Positions 35,862 through 46,561 of a stretch of DNA of 64,000 nt are shown here, piece by piece (position 1 is the stretch's first letter; the number at the start of each line of letters is the position of its first letter). The position numbers and the translations under genes are program-made. This DNA comes from Thelephora terrestris (lineage: Eukaryota; Basidiomycota; Agaricomycetes; Thelephorales; Thelephoraceae). The stretch lies in NCBI GenBank assembly GCA_015956445.1, contig WIUZ02000001.1:62001-126000 (forward strand), given 5' to 3'. The notes under the pieces were generated by a model. The model made no database searches, was not told the origin of the DNA, and worked only from the letters and a program-made list of their open reading frames with translations.

Positions 35862-36157
35862 CGGTCGGGACGCAAATGGGCGTGATTTACCATTCAACAT
35901 CCATATCCGACTCCTCCAGGTGGATCTTTGCAAGGGAGACAGCGCACGGAGCTGGAATTTATTGCCTGGGAGCGGAGTGGAGTTTACGGGCATGTAGTTA
36001 TGATACCCTGTAGTCGAGCCCAAAATCCACTGCCTTTGGGACTGGTTTCATCATCATACTTTGTGATTCACGAACGGCATCCCCCCGAGCAAGGGGGTGA
36101 AACGCGATAGACCTATTTGAAGCGGCAAATGACAGATGAGATTGCAATGTCGAGCCC

Positions 36158-36564
36158 CTATATGGCCTCGGCCGCCGAAATATATAGAACTGAAGAGGAG
36201 CACTAGGTGTAAAGTCCAGGTGGAGACGGAGGAATTGGCGCACCGTTATTCCCTCGAATAAACGCGTCCCCATATCGGTTGATTACCCTGCCGTTAACGT
36301 GCTCCTCTGTCTGCTCCAAGGCTATGTTCATGTATCCGTCAAGGCAAGAGAGCACGCCTGGGTAGTAAACATAAACGTCTGGGTGATGGCGGAAGCGATG
36401 AGATGGGACGCGCCTCGATAATCGACACCCGATGTCAGACGTACGACCACACGTTTCCCGACAACGCCTTTCAAAAAGTCCGTTGGCGATCCCGAGTTCA
36501 AAGCCGGGGGTGGGGGAGCGGGGGCGTCATTGGCTGGAGGAGGAGGGGTGGAATCGTCGTCCAT
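36158..36564 (-). CDS. LSM6: LSM6, Sm-like RNA-binding subunit
   Basis: This is a subunit of the LSm1-7 (mRNA decay) and LSm2-8 (U6 snRNA) rings. From the ATG at 36564, a short Pro/Ala-rich leader precedes the Sm1 region SPTDFLKGVVGKRVVVRL with SGVDYRG. Splicing then gives VLSCLDGYMNIALEQTEEHV and the Sm2 segment DAFIRGNNVLYIS. The first intron (36358-36413, 56 nt) must begin GC rather than GT to keep this highly conserved frame. The second (donor GTGCGC after RGNN, acceptor CTTCAG) is canonical and leads to the short end VLYISAAEAI. About 99 residues. It is divergently transcribed from the membrane-protein gene at 36829 across about 265 bases, so the two may share a promoter region. Confidence 0.93.
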
Positions 36565-36828
36565 CTTGCCAGTGGAAGATGAGGAACGTGTTTGAAAGGA
36601 GATAACAAATTTTTGTTGCCAATAAGCGGAGGGTTTGAATTGATTGTTATCCGTAATCCTCGGATCAATACCAAGCAAGCGTTTTGGGTTTCACACACAT
36701 AGCCGAAGAACGCCGACCGCACCTTTTAAGGAGACGTCGATCGAAGCTTGCGGTACCACAACGCGCAACGCTTTACCTTCCGTTTCTTTGCTCCCGAAAG
36801 CCTCTGGTCCTCGCGCATTCCTCCCGGC

Positions 36829-39800
36829 ATGAAGACCGACGACCTGCCTAGAGAGGACGAAATTGTGGTCGAACCGAAGGATAAACCGGAGGGCGATGGT
36901 CTTGATGGTGCCGGTGCGAGTTCTTCAAGTAGCGACGCCACTCAGGAAAAGGAGGAGCGAAATCAGCCGGTGCCTGGAAAGAAATTCACTGTCCCACCAA
37001 GCCTTGCATGGATTCCTCAGAACTTGACCTGGTCAAAGTTGAAGACTGTTATCCGATGCTCTCTCGCGGCATGGGTGTCCGTTGTGCTGATGATTATTGG
37101 AGCAGTTTCTCGCTCGTTGGGCCAGGTGAGTACAGGAACACCTCTACCGCGCTTTAATGGAGGTTAATAGCTGTTGGTCAGGCCAATTTCCTCCTTATTC
37201 TCAGTGAGTACTATTCGATCGATTCTTCCCCGACCCGCTCCTGACGCCCGTTGTTGCACAGGCGCGTTTCTCTCCCCTCCGCAGGGACCATTCATCTCTG
37301 TGTTGGAACGGGAGCTTTATATGACCCTCTTCGTGACGATATCATGGGCGTGAGTGACCGAATTAGGTCTGGCAAAATCCTTTTACATAAGGGGCGGCAG
37401 TTGGGCGTGCCTTGGTATCAAGCTGGCCAGTTTAGCTCGTTCGGAAATCATTACAACCCCAGTACCGACGAAGATTTTTGCCGGGGGATATCTCGAGCCT
37501 GGGGTATACTGTTCTCATGTTGCGATCCGAGATAAATTCTGAATTTCGACCAGCCTTCTGCTATTATGGCGGTGTTCCTCTTCGTTGGAACAGCGGTACT
37601 GTTGTATATCAAAGCGTCTCGTCCCCCAGGACCGTTGCTCTTCGCGACGATTTTTGGGTGCATTTCACTCGGTACGAATGCGCTTTCGGTTATTCGAGGC
37701 CCGAACTAAAAGCTATCCACCATAGACATTGCGCTCACCACCGCAGTCCTTTTCCCGTTTCCGTACTATATGGTAAGTACCCTTTGTTACCGGGAGATAT
37801 TTGAGCCCTGATTTTCGAAGATCGGCGAAGCCATCGTGCTTCCTGTAGCCTTGCACTCCGGACTCGCTATATTCTTTGCTGCAACAGTGTTTCCTTCAAC
37901 CATCTCCTCGTTCTACATATCCAAATGCCATGGAGTCATCCTCCCTCTCCGCTCGGCACTCCAAGAACACCGGAGACTTCTCCACGCATCCACCGAATCG
38001 CCCGATTTCAGTCCTGCCAAGGCCAGTGGACTGGTCGCAGCCTCTGAGGCTGGGTTGGTCCCCGTCGCATCGGCACTCTACCTCCTGAAACGAGACGTTG
38101 TCTGGTGCCGGTTCAGCCCGAGTGACTTTGCAAAACTCCATGACTATGCCCGCCGATTGGTGGTCAGGGCTACTGGAATGTGTGCTTACTTCGGGGCAAT
38201 AGATCCCACGCGAGAACGTTTCCCAATAACCCCTGTTCCTGGAACAGGATCACCTCCCCACAGTCCCCAATCATCTAGACCCGTCTCAGCCCACCGAGAA
38301 GCCACCGAAACGGACTTCACCGAGACATCCCATGTTCCCTTAGAGGAGACGCCAACCGTGGATAGTTCCATCACCCCTGCCCCGAGTGAAACTATAACCG
38401 ATAGTCCGCTCCAACCGGGTTCCATTCGGAATGCTCGAAGGAGGAACGTTGGAAGCCGCTCCCTGCGCCTCTCCGAACCCAGGTCACCGTCGACACACCG
38501 TGAGCACATCCACCATCGGCCACATCACCGACACAAGCATGCAATGTCCCATGGACCATTGCTCCCCCTCGTCATGGGCAAACATCACCCAACTCAATCT
38601 CCCGTCGGTCTATATGAGTCAATCCGGTATGCGGATCTGGAAGAAAAGTTCTCTCATCCATCCGTGGCCTGTAATACGGAGAAATTCCACACTTTACTGA
38701 AGGAGTGTTGCGACGATATGTTGGGCATTGCCGACGAAGTGCTCGAAGCTGTGGATGGTTGGTTGAATACTGTCACGAATAAGTCCAGGCTCAAGTTCTG
38801 GACGAGCAAGACGGAGCGTCAGAAGACTGAAAGGGAGAAACTAGAAGGATATGTTCAGTTGAAAGAGAGGATGGATAGAACCTTGGAGGTTTTTGAAAAA
38901 GAGAAACGGTATGAGATCTGCTTCGTTTTATGCTACCATAAGGCGGGACTGACCGCCCTACAGCCTCCTTGTGGTTGACCCGTATCGGGCATTCCTCGAT
39001 CCCAGTACGGGGACCGGAGCAGCAAGTGATGCACCTTCTCACAGACATCTGTTTCATTGCTACGTGTACCAGTATCATTTGTGGCAGTTTGTGAGGGCCC
39101 TCTCAGACGTTGTACGTTGGCGCTTCTTTTGGTTCTTTGCACACGCCTGACTCGATTCCTCTAGCTTGGGGAAATAATTCAACTCGAGAACGAACGAGAA
39201 GACTACAAACTCTGGATGCCTACGCTGCCTTGGCGAAAGCTTCTTGCGAGAGAAGGTTTGGATACGAGCGCGAACGATGACGTTAACATTCGCGATGACG
39301 AAGATCCTGGTCCGTGGTTCCCTTTTGATAAACGCGAATGGTGCAATTGATGCTGTGGTTCCAGACGTGATCCAGGGGATGCAGAAGGAATGGAGAGAAG
39401 ATCTTGGCCATGCGAGGATGAGAGATCCCGACGCGTTGCCACCGAATAATGCGTTTGAGTGGATCATGAATGCTTTGTACCGAGGGTGTTCAGAAATGGT
39501 CCAGGGGAACTCATTGTTTGCGATAAAGGCTGGAGTGTTAACAAGTTGGTTTCGTCGTGCTATTGCCTACGGGTCAAGTTCTGACAACCTCTAGTCCTCC
39601 TCAGCATACCGACCTTCACGCCATCGTCGGCGGAATTTGCATGGAGTAGGCTTTTTCCACGCCCCACCCTGCGTCAACCGTCGATTGCTGATTGCTTCCA
39701 CAGATAATAAGCTCGTTTGGGGGGTGTAAGGTTCTTTTGTGATCGTTTGGTTCCCCAGCTGAAACTTGTGGTTGTCAGCATCATGGCGCAATTGACTCTC

Positions 39801-41440
39801 GTACGATTCCGGGTAGGTTTTCGTGTTCTAGTAGGATGGTTCTTGTTCCCTGAAGGGTGTGATTCTGTCTAGGGAGACACTACTGCGGGACTTGTCGCTC
39901 GTTTACTCGGAACAGTCTTTGGCGTTTTTGTGGGTGCCGCAATCTGGTTCGAATCTAATGTCCCGATCGGAGCTTCGGATCATTGATCAGCATTGCTCTA
40001 GGTATATTTCCACTGGCACCGGCAGGGGGAACGCGTACGGATTGGCTGTTGCGTGTGGTGTGCTGTTCCCCTTGATGATGTTCGGGAGGCTTTATTGGCC
40101 GGGCCCTCCAATGACGAACATCTTGTTCTGTGTCACCGCCATGCTAGTAAGCTCCTCCGATGGCAACAGTAAAGCGTGATGTTTATTCTCACTAGGTCAT
40201 TGGTTATTCTTGGTCCAACACACACCCTAATACCCTATCGACGTTTCCGCATTGGGGTGTTGATCTTGCCATTGTAAGTCTCTTCTATATTCGAGCAGCC
40301 GGGCAGGACGTTTGATACTTTACTTACAGAGGCGTTTGATCCTCGTGGCGGTTGGGGTCGCAGGAGCCTTGTAAGATTTTGTTTACTTCCTCGTCCCCTT
40401 CGTGTTTTCAGAAGTGATTGATTTTTCCTCAAAGCTTCTTCTCGTTCCTCCCACCGTCTACTACCTTGCGCAAGTATGAACGAACCTCACTCGCGACCGC
40501 TGCTGGGGAACTCGGAGAAATCTACTGTTCTATCGTTTCCTTTGCGAACACGGGCGAACACACAGACCATGATATACAAGACATCGCCCAAAGCCTTATT
40601 GCGATTCGAGCCAAGCTAAAGCGGTCGTTGGTATTGAGACAAAACATAGTATTCGAGGTGAGATACACCCTGGGTTGGGTTCAACAGGAGTTTCTAATGG
40701 CTCTATTAAAGTTCTCCTTGAGAGGAAGATGGCCTGCGGAGCGGTACCAGAAGATTTTGGACATCCAACTGTGCGTTAAACTCGGCCACTAAACGAAACA
40801 CCCTTTCCTCAACCCTCCATACCACAGGAAAATCGCTTACTACTTATCTTATCTCATGTCTGTTGTGGTTCAGTTCGAACCCGCGTGGTCTCGAGCGTTC
40901 TTGAGGCGATGTCGATTCTTGGATTCAGAATTCCAAGGGGAGGTACTTGCGGTCATCAGTGAGTACTGATCATTTGGGTTTTATAGCTCCCTCTCAAACG
41001 CGTTGCATTTCAACTAGGTCTGATCTCCACCGCGCTTCGAAGTGGTAGTCCGATACCGCAGATCACGCCTTGTCCATTGTTAGATCGATTCATGAGGCAC
41101 CATCTTGGGTTGAACGTCTCCCGAGTTGAAGACGAGGAAGAGTTTAACTTCCCGAAGACCGCGACTGCCGAATTATTGGAAGACGAACAGTACCTGTACG
41201 GTGTCTTTCGCCACCTCCGTTGTGCTCCTCTATGTCCTGATACTCTTTTCAAGGTACTTCTGTGTCGGAGTCTCCACGGCCTTCACCATCGTCAATAACT
41301 TGGACAAGCTGATGGTTGCTACCAAAGAGCTTGTGGGAGAGCAGTACCATATTCACGGGATCGGGATCGTTCAAAAAGGAGGGGATGAACCCCCTCCGAC
41401 GCCTGGGTCCATGTATCCCAACCCCTCGAAGGAGGTTTGA
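36829..41440 (+). CDS. FUSC/ER-transporter-like membrane protein
   Basis: This large multi-pass protein is of the fungal 'ER transporter 6TM N-terminal' / aromatic-acid-exporter (FUSC, Bre4-like) type. The ATG at 36829 starts MKTDDLPREDEIVVEP, an acidic disordered head. The first membrane block has LKTVIRCSLAAWVSVVLMIIGAV, then LFVTISWAWACLGIKLASL and AVFLFVGTAVLLYIKASRP, joined through several short introns. A soluble middle (about 37836-38920) holds HSGLAIFFAATVFPSTISSF, a Ser/Pro/His-rich linker and a charged helical stretch. The second block near 39780-40440 contains further membrane segments and GDTTAGLVARLLGT-like sequence. The C-terminal domain includes TAAGELGEIYCSIVSFANT and finishes VATKELVGEQYHIHGIG. 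Transport substrate is unknown. It ends 55 bases from the convergent ARMT1-like gene. Confidence 0.82.
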
Positions 41441-41495
41441 AAGCAGGTCTCGTGTTTCGCGTGTTGCATTTGTATGTATACGTATTCTCTGTAAT

Positions 41496-43820
41496 CTATA
41501 CTTCGTACGACATCTCGTCCATGTGGAGAGGCCTTGAAAAAGTCTTGGGCACGAATGATATCAACGCATACCTAACGAAGAGTGAGATAAGTTGGCGAAT
41601 TAGTGGAGGAGGGAATGGTGAGGATGGATGGAACGTACCGTCCATCATACCTCCACTTTCTATTATCCGCCTCGTCTAGCTCGTCCGCGACACCTTGATC
41701 GACCCCCACTACTACATCGGCCTTATTGGTTCGAAGGCTAAGGATTGGGAATGAGCCCGCGAGAGGGCCGATCGCCCTCTCGAAGGGAGTGGAAGCCGGC
41801 CATCGGATATCCCCGGTGAGCCTGTTTTATGGCCAAAAGTTTAGTAACCAAGAAGATGGCCTAATGCTGGGATGGAACTTACTTTCGGTAGCTGCAAGAA
41901 TATTGATGACAAGGAACAGGTCAGATCTCGCGTGGAAGGGGAAAAAGTTCTAATTCTACATACTTGAGATCACCCTATAAATTGAATTTTTGCGTGTCAT
42001 CTTTTTATCAAAGAAAAGACGTTTTTTATACCGTACCTTGAATATGACCAACGAACTATTCCTCAAGTCTTTCCATAGCTCCTGGTCCCTCTCCTGCATA
42101 TCCCAATACGGATACGGCGTAGTCCAAAACTCCGCTGACCTGCCCACCCCCCCTTTGCCACCCAAAGGGGTGTCAGTTGGTACAGACAAACGGAAGGTTC
42201 CATCAGTGATATAGTTTGACCATCTCGTTGCCATGGCCTTGAGATGTTCCTTTGCCTCTTCACTCGGAACTGAACCGAAGAACGATGGATCGAGGAGGGA
42301 CGAAAAGGTTGCGAGGAAATCTGGAGGCGTGACGTCGGAGACGAACCATGGGATCAACTTTGGACTGGTAAGAGTGGACGATGTGAATGATCCATAGTTT
42401 TATGGGTCACAGGTTTTTTGGCTTCAACTCACTGGAAGACCGCTTTTGAGAAGTATGGGGTGTACGTCACAAGAAAATCTGCGAGAACGAGGTCCGTGAA
42501 GAGCTGGAAGGTTTTGTCAAGTTACCGAAAGATGTACTATTTAGCTTTCGCGCAGGGCTTCAGCGTGATACGGACCTCAAATCCAGAGTTGTCCAAGACA
42601 ATATCAACCCTCGCGTCCTTCAAGGTTTGGACGTGGGACCAGACGGCTTCCTGATTTGATAACGGTTTAGGTGGAGCAGGGGGTTTGAAATAACAACCAA
42701 GGTACCGAACCTGATCATCGTGGAGAATGAATTGTTTGCGTGATTCTTGTGCCTCACGGCCAACGCTTTGTAACCTGCCAATGTCCTCCACGGTCATGTG
42801 GGTCAAGAGAGAGAGGTCTGTCGCGTTTCCCCTAGGATAGCATTGATTGATTGCCAAGAGCACTTGATTAGTTTGAGACATACCAAAGGCACATCTGAAT
42901 CATCTCCTTGAATAGAACGGATAACTTCGTGGGATCCGATATTAGATTTCCCTTCTCAACCTCAATTTCGTGCATAGTCGATGCGAGCTCTGCACGAGAT
43001 GTCAGCATGCCAACTCTTGTGTGATCGATGGAAAGTCGAACGGTAAACTCCGTTGCCGCTCTTTTGGAAAGTGTCTATCTTTTGGGAGACAAAGGGATCA
43101 TAGTTCTCTAGAGCTTTTGATTCGATAAAGTAGCTCCGAACCAAACGGTACCTGTAGAGTGGTCAGCGGTTTAACACTAAGATGACAGGGTGTGGCAGAC
43201 ATACAAGTAGCACCTAGGATCCAAGAGTTGAGCATCAAGGCCAAAACACGGCGTATCGAGGCCACTGACTCTGCAAACAACCAGGGGGCGGTAAACCAGG
43301 TGCCTTTCCCTTGTGCCTCTAGGGCGGCCAGCTCTTGATTGTAAAGTCCAATGGAGGGTTCGCCGTCATCAGCTAGAGGCCTACCCGAAACGCTTAGGAT
43401 TTAGCCTTGCATTGCAGAGGCGGTCAATAGCTGATGAATCGGACCGTACAGGAGCGGCTTTTCTCTGCCCATCTCGTATTTTAGCTTGCTGATCTTCTCG
43501 ATGATACCTTTGGCGGCCGCGATTCGTTCCTCTGCGACGATCGGAGAGAGCTCGTGCGGTTGAGTCGCTAAATCATGTCCCATGCGATAGAGATTGTCGA
43601 TGATTGAGGTGAGGATCACGGGCCATCGTCTAATGAGCGTGTCGTAGCTAGGATTTGTGTTCGGCATTAACCAAGAGGGCCATCGAACGGAATGTACTGT
43701 GGCTCACGAAAAGCTGAAGAAAGGCGAAAGTGAGCAGAAGAGTAATGGGAGATGAAATAGCTTCGTGCAGTACCTCTTTGTGTCCGTGGGGTCCCACGGA
43801 GGATATGGTGGATCGAACAT
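41496..43820 (-). CDS. ARMT1: DUF89 damage-control phosphatase (ARMT1/Hrt2-like)
   Basis: This metal-dependent DUF89 phosphatase is thought to hydrolyse reactive sugar phosphates such as fructose-1-phosphate; human ARMT1 was first described as a glutamate methyltransferase. The start chosen is the ATG at 43820 (MFDPPYPPWDPTDTK), since fungal relatives begin near this PPY/PxDP motif; an upstream in-frame ATG exists. Ordered motifs are LIRRWPVILTSIIDNLYR, GKGTWFTAPWLFAECYLYR, the metal-binding DIVLDNSGFE, DLVLADFLVT, KLIPWFVSDVTPPDF, SSLVIFKGDLNYRKLTGD, and KADVVVGVDQG near the end. Two exons are only 9 nt long (43205-43213 and 41883-41891); each restores conserved residues (ECYL and NYRK). The stop is at 41496 after a short last exon. 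About ten exons in all. Confidence 0.9.
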
Positions 43821-44210
43821 CTGAAAGGTGTGATGATCGACGAAATCAAAGTCGGGTGCAGACTCTGCCTTCTTAGCGCTCACCATCAAATGTTGGATGG
43901 CGAACTGTAACGACCTCATTTTCGCACTCGACTCTCCACAGATTGGGATTAGGAAGAGGGGTGAGCTCAGGGATATGATGCGGAGTGTCATGATAATGCA
44001 ACCTCCGAGTCTTCACAACTCTCAGCCACAGTTGTCCCACCGCCGGCCTTCCCAAGAAAAGAACGACAGCCCTATGTTTATTCAGTCAATTCAGGAAGCG
44101 GGACGATGGGAGTTTCCCAATCCCGAGGAACGACACCAAAGTAGCCTGTTCCTAGACTACCGATTTCCCATCCACCCCCACCACGAGCGACATCTCGAAA
44201 GTCAAAACTC
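43821..44210. other. Upstream region of ARMT1-like gene
   Basis: The promoter side of the phosphatase gene lies next to the inner edge of the right duplication arm at about 44211. No gene seen. Confidence 0.4.
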
Positions 44211-44299
44211 TCCAGCGCTTACTTGCCTAAAACTGCTTGACGTCAAACACCCAGAAAGATAACAGCTTGACTACCTCCTTCTATAACTCTCTCGTGACG

Positions 44300-45714
44300 A
44301 TGTTCTTCTGTGCGAGAGTTACCACCTTCAGGGCATTTGCCCGCCGTCTCTCGGTCGCCTCGCGCTCGCTGGCTACCATGTCCGCCGGCAACGTAGACAC
44401 TTCCGGAATCCCCATTGTCAGCTTTGCAAACTCTGGCTCCTTATTATTCGCCCAGAGACGCGAAACTGCCCGTCAGGTTGTCGACGGCTTCAAAAGCACC
44501 GGTTTCGTCTACTTGGGGAACCACGGCATCAGCGAAAAGGTCGTGCAGGAGGCATTCAAAAGGGTACGTGACCCGCTTCACCTCGAAATTCGTCGCTCGA
44601 TGAAATACACCTAGAGCGACGAGTTTTTCCAACTCCCGTTCGATAAGAAGGTTGGTATGCGATTCACTTCCATTGCAGGTGGTTTCTCAAAGGGGCGGAT
44701 TATTTCTAGCAAGCTCTTGCATGGGAGGATCCTCGTTTCAATCGCGGATACGTACAGCAGGGGCGGGAGCGCGTGGCCAACTCGCAAGACGAAAAGGAGA
44801 TCGCACGACTTCGAGCCTCCGTCCCGGACTACAAGGTGTCAATGGAAATTGGCCGTGACTGGAGCAGTACATGAAAGAATATGTGGCCCCATGAGTCGGA
44901 TGTTCCCGGGTTCAGAGCGTTTATGCTCGAATTCTTCCAGGTAAGTTCCCTTTGTTCTTTCCCTGTTCCCTGATGCTGAGAACCTGCCTCACAGACGTGT
45001 CACGAATCACACGTCCGAGTGATGCGAGCAGTCGCTCTCGGACTTGATTTACAAGAGAACTTTCTCCAGGACAAAATCAATGCGCAGGATCACAACTTGC
45101 GTCTGATGCACTATCCGGCCATCAAGTCCGATTTGCTACACAACGACGGTCAGGCTCGTGCAGGTGCTCATACCGATTACTGTGGGTTCCCTACCTATTG
45201 CTCGAGCGAATTTGTTTGACCGCAATTCACAGGGACTGTAACTCTGCTCTTCCAAGACCCTGCAAGGGACGGGTTCGTTCGGATCTTGGGCCAAACACTA
45301 ATCTCTTCCCCCAGGTCGGCGGTCTTCAAGTTCAAAACCCCACCACGAAGGAATTCGCTCCAGCGCCCCCAATCGTGAGCGCATTCTCCCACCTTCTATT
45401 ATTATTATCGTTAATCAATAATTCTCGGATAGCCTGGCACTGTTATCATCAATACCGCGGATCTTCTCGCTCGCTGGAGCAACGACCTCTTCCGTTCGAC
45501 TCTCCACCGTGTCGTTGCCCCTCCCTTCAAGCTGATCAACGAGGGGGAAGGCATCATTCCCAAGCGTCAATCTATAGCTTTCTTCTGTAACCCGAATTTC
45601 AACGCGGAGATTTCTTGTCTGCCTCATTGCTTCGGACCTGGGAATCCTATGAAGTACGACCCGGTGACGACGGAGGAGTATATTGTGCGGAGGTTGCGGG
45701 AGACTTACCTGTGA
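44300..45714 (+). pseudogene. 2OG/Fe(II) dioxygenase, right copy, probably broken
   Basis: This is the mirror copy of the gene at 6798-8209, with the same exon order and many identical stretches (GFVYLGNHGISEKVV, HNLRLMHYPAIK, IPKRQSIAFF). Three differences suggest decay. The codon for Trp in WSSTWKN of the left copy is TGA here (44872-44874). The residue after HTDY changes from Gly to Trp through the splice junction. The donor after LLFQDP reads GCAAGG where the left copy has GTAAGC. The N-terminus has one extra codon (FARRLS against FARPS). The last exon remains open to 45714. Stop read-through or exon skipping cannot be excluded, but loss of function is the simplest reading. Confidence 0.75.
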
Positions 45715-46561
45715 TTCATCCAGTTTTTAGTCATTTGTATTTGTAGGCGGGCCTTAGCCCTTTTTTTCGCCGCGCACTGTTTTATGCATTCACACCAGTT
45801 ACTCAGCTGTTTGGCTTATGGATTTATTGCAGGCATTTAGAATTGATCTGCTTTATATAAGATATCTCCACGAGATGTTTGTGGTACCGTCCCTGGTGCT
45901 ACGTCCGAGATGACAATGGCAAGGACCTCCATATATCTGCGATCGGGTGGTCTCGCGAGCTGATTCTCGCCGATTCATCCACCAATATTACCACGTTTAG
46001 ACTGATACATGGTACCGAAAGCTAAGGCTAAAATCTACGAAAATCCCGGCAGTGGAGGCTCTCACAACAACTTGTGGAGAACATTATTTTCTACCTCGTT
46101 TACAGCGCACAGGCAACCTCTGTGTGCCCACAGCCAATTGATTGTGGTACACTGCTGCTGCACTCAACTTTCACATTCACCCACAACTGACCTGAGGAAA
46201 AATGCAGTCCTTCCAGGTAAATGAGCTTCACACATCCTTCTCACTAGTACATATCTCAAAAACCAATGTTCTGTCATCGCTGAGCTCAGAATTACATCCA
46301 GTGATTTTACACCTCCGTTCTGATCCTCAGTGATAAAATTCACAATGACTCCTTGTGATCGGTGTAAACTTACCAACTATCAGAAAACAAGACTATAGCC
46401 TTACTGTCACACTGCTTTGATAGGGTAACATAGTGAAGATTTCAAGGAACACACAACTGCTATCCTACAAATGCTAAACTCCAAGAAGGGACAGCCTCCA
46501 GGAAACCAAAAAGGGGAGGGGTTGTGCAAGAAGGAAGAGTGAGGCATCAATCAACAAGCAA
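45715..46561. other. Convergent intergenic region, right arm
   Basis: Counterpart of 5985-6797, carrying the probable 3' UTRs of the oxygenase copy and the right NLR. It has several small indels relative to the left arm. No separate gene. Confidence 0.55.

Noticed and set aside
41443-41679. Small plus-strand open frame resembling a membrane segment
   Set aside because: It overlaps the last exons of the phosphatase gene on the other strand and has no family resemblance.
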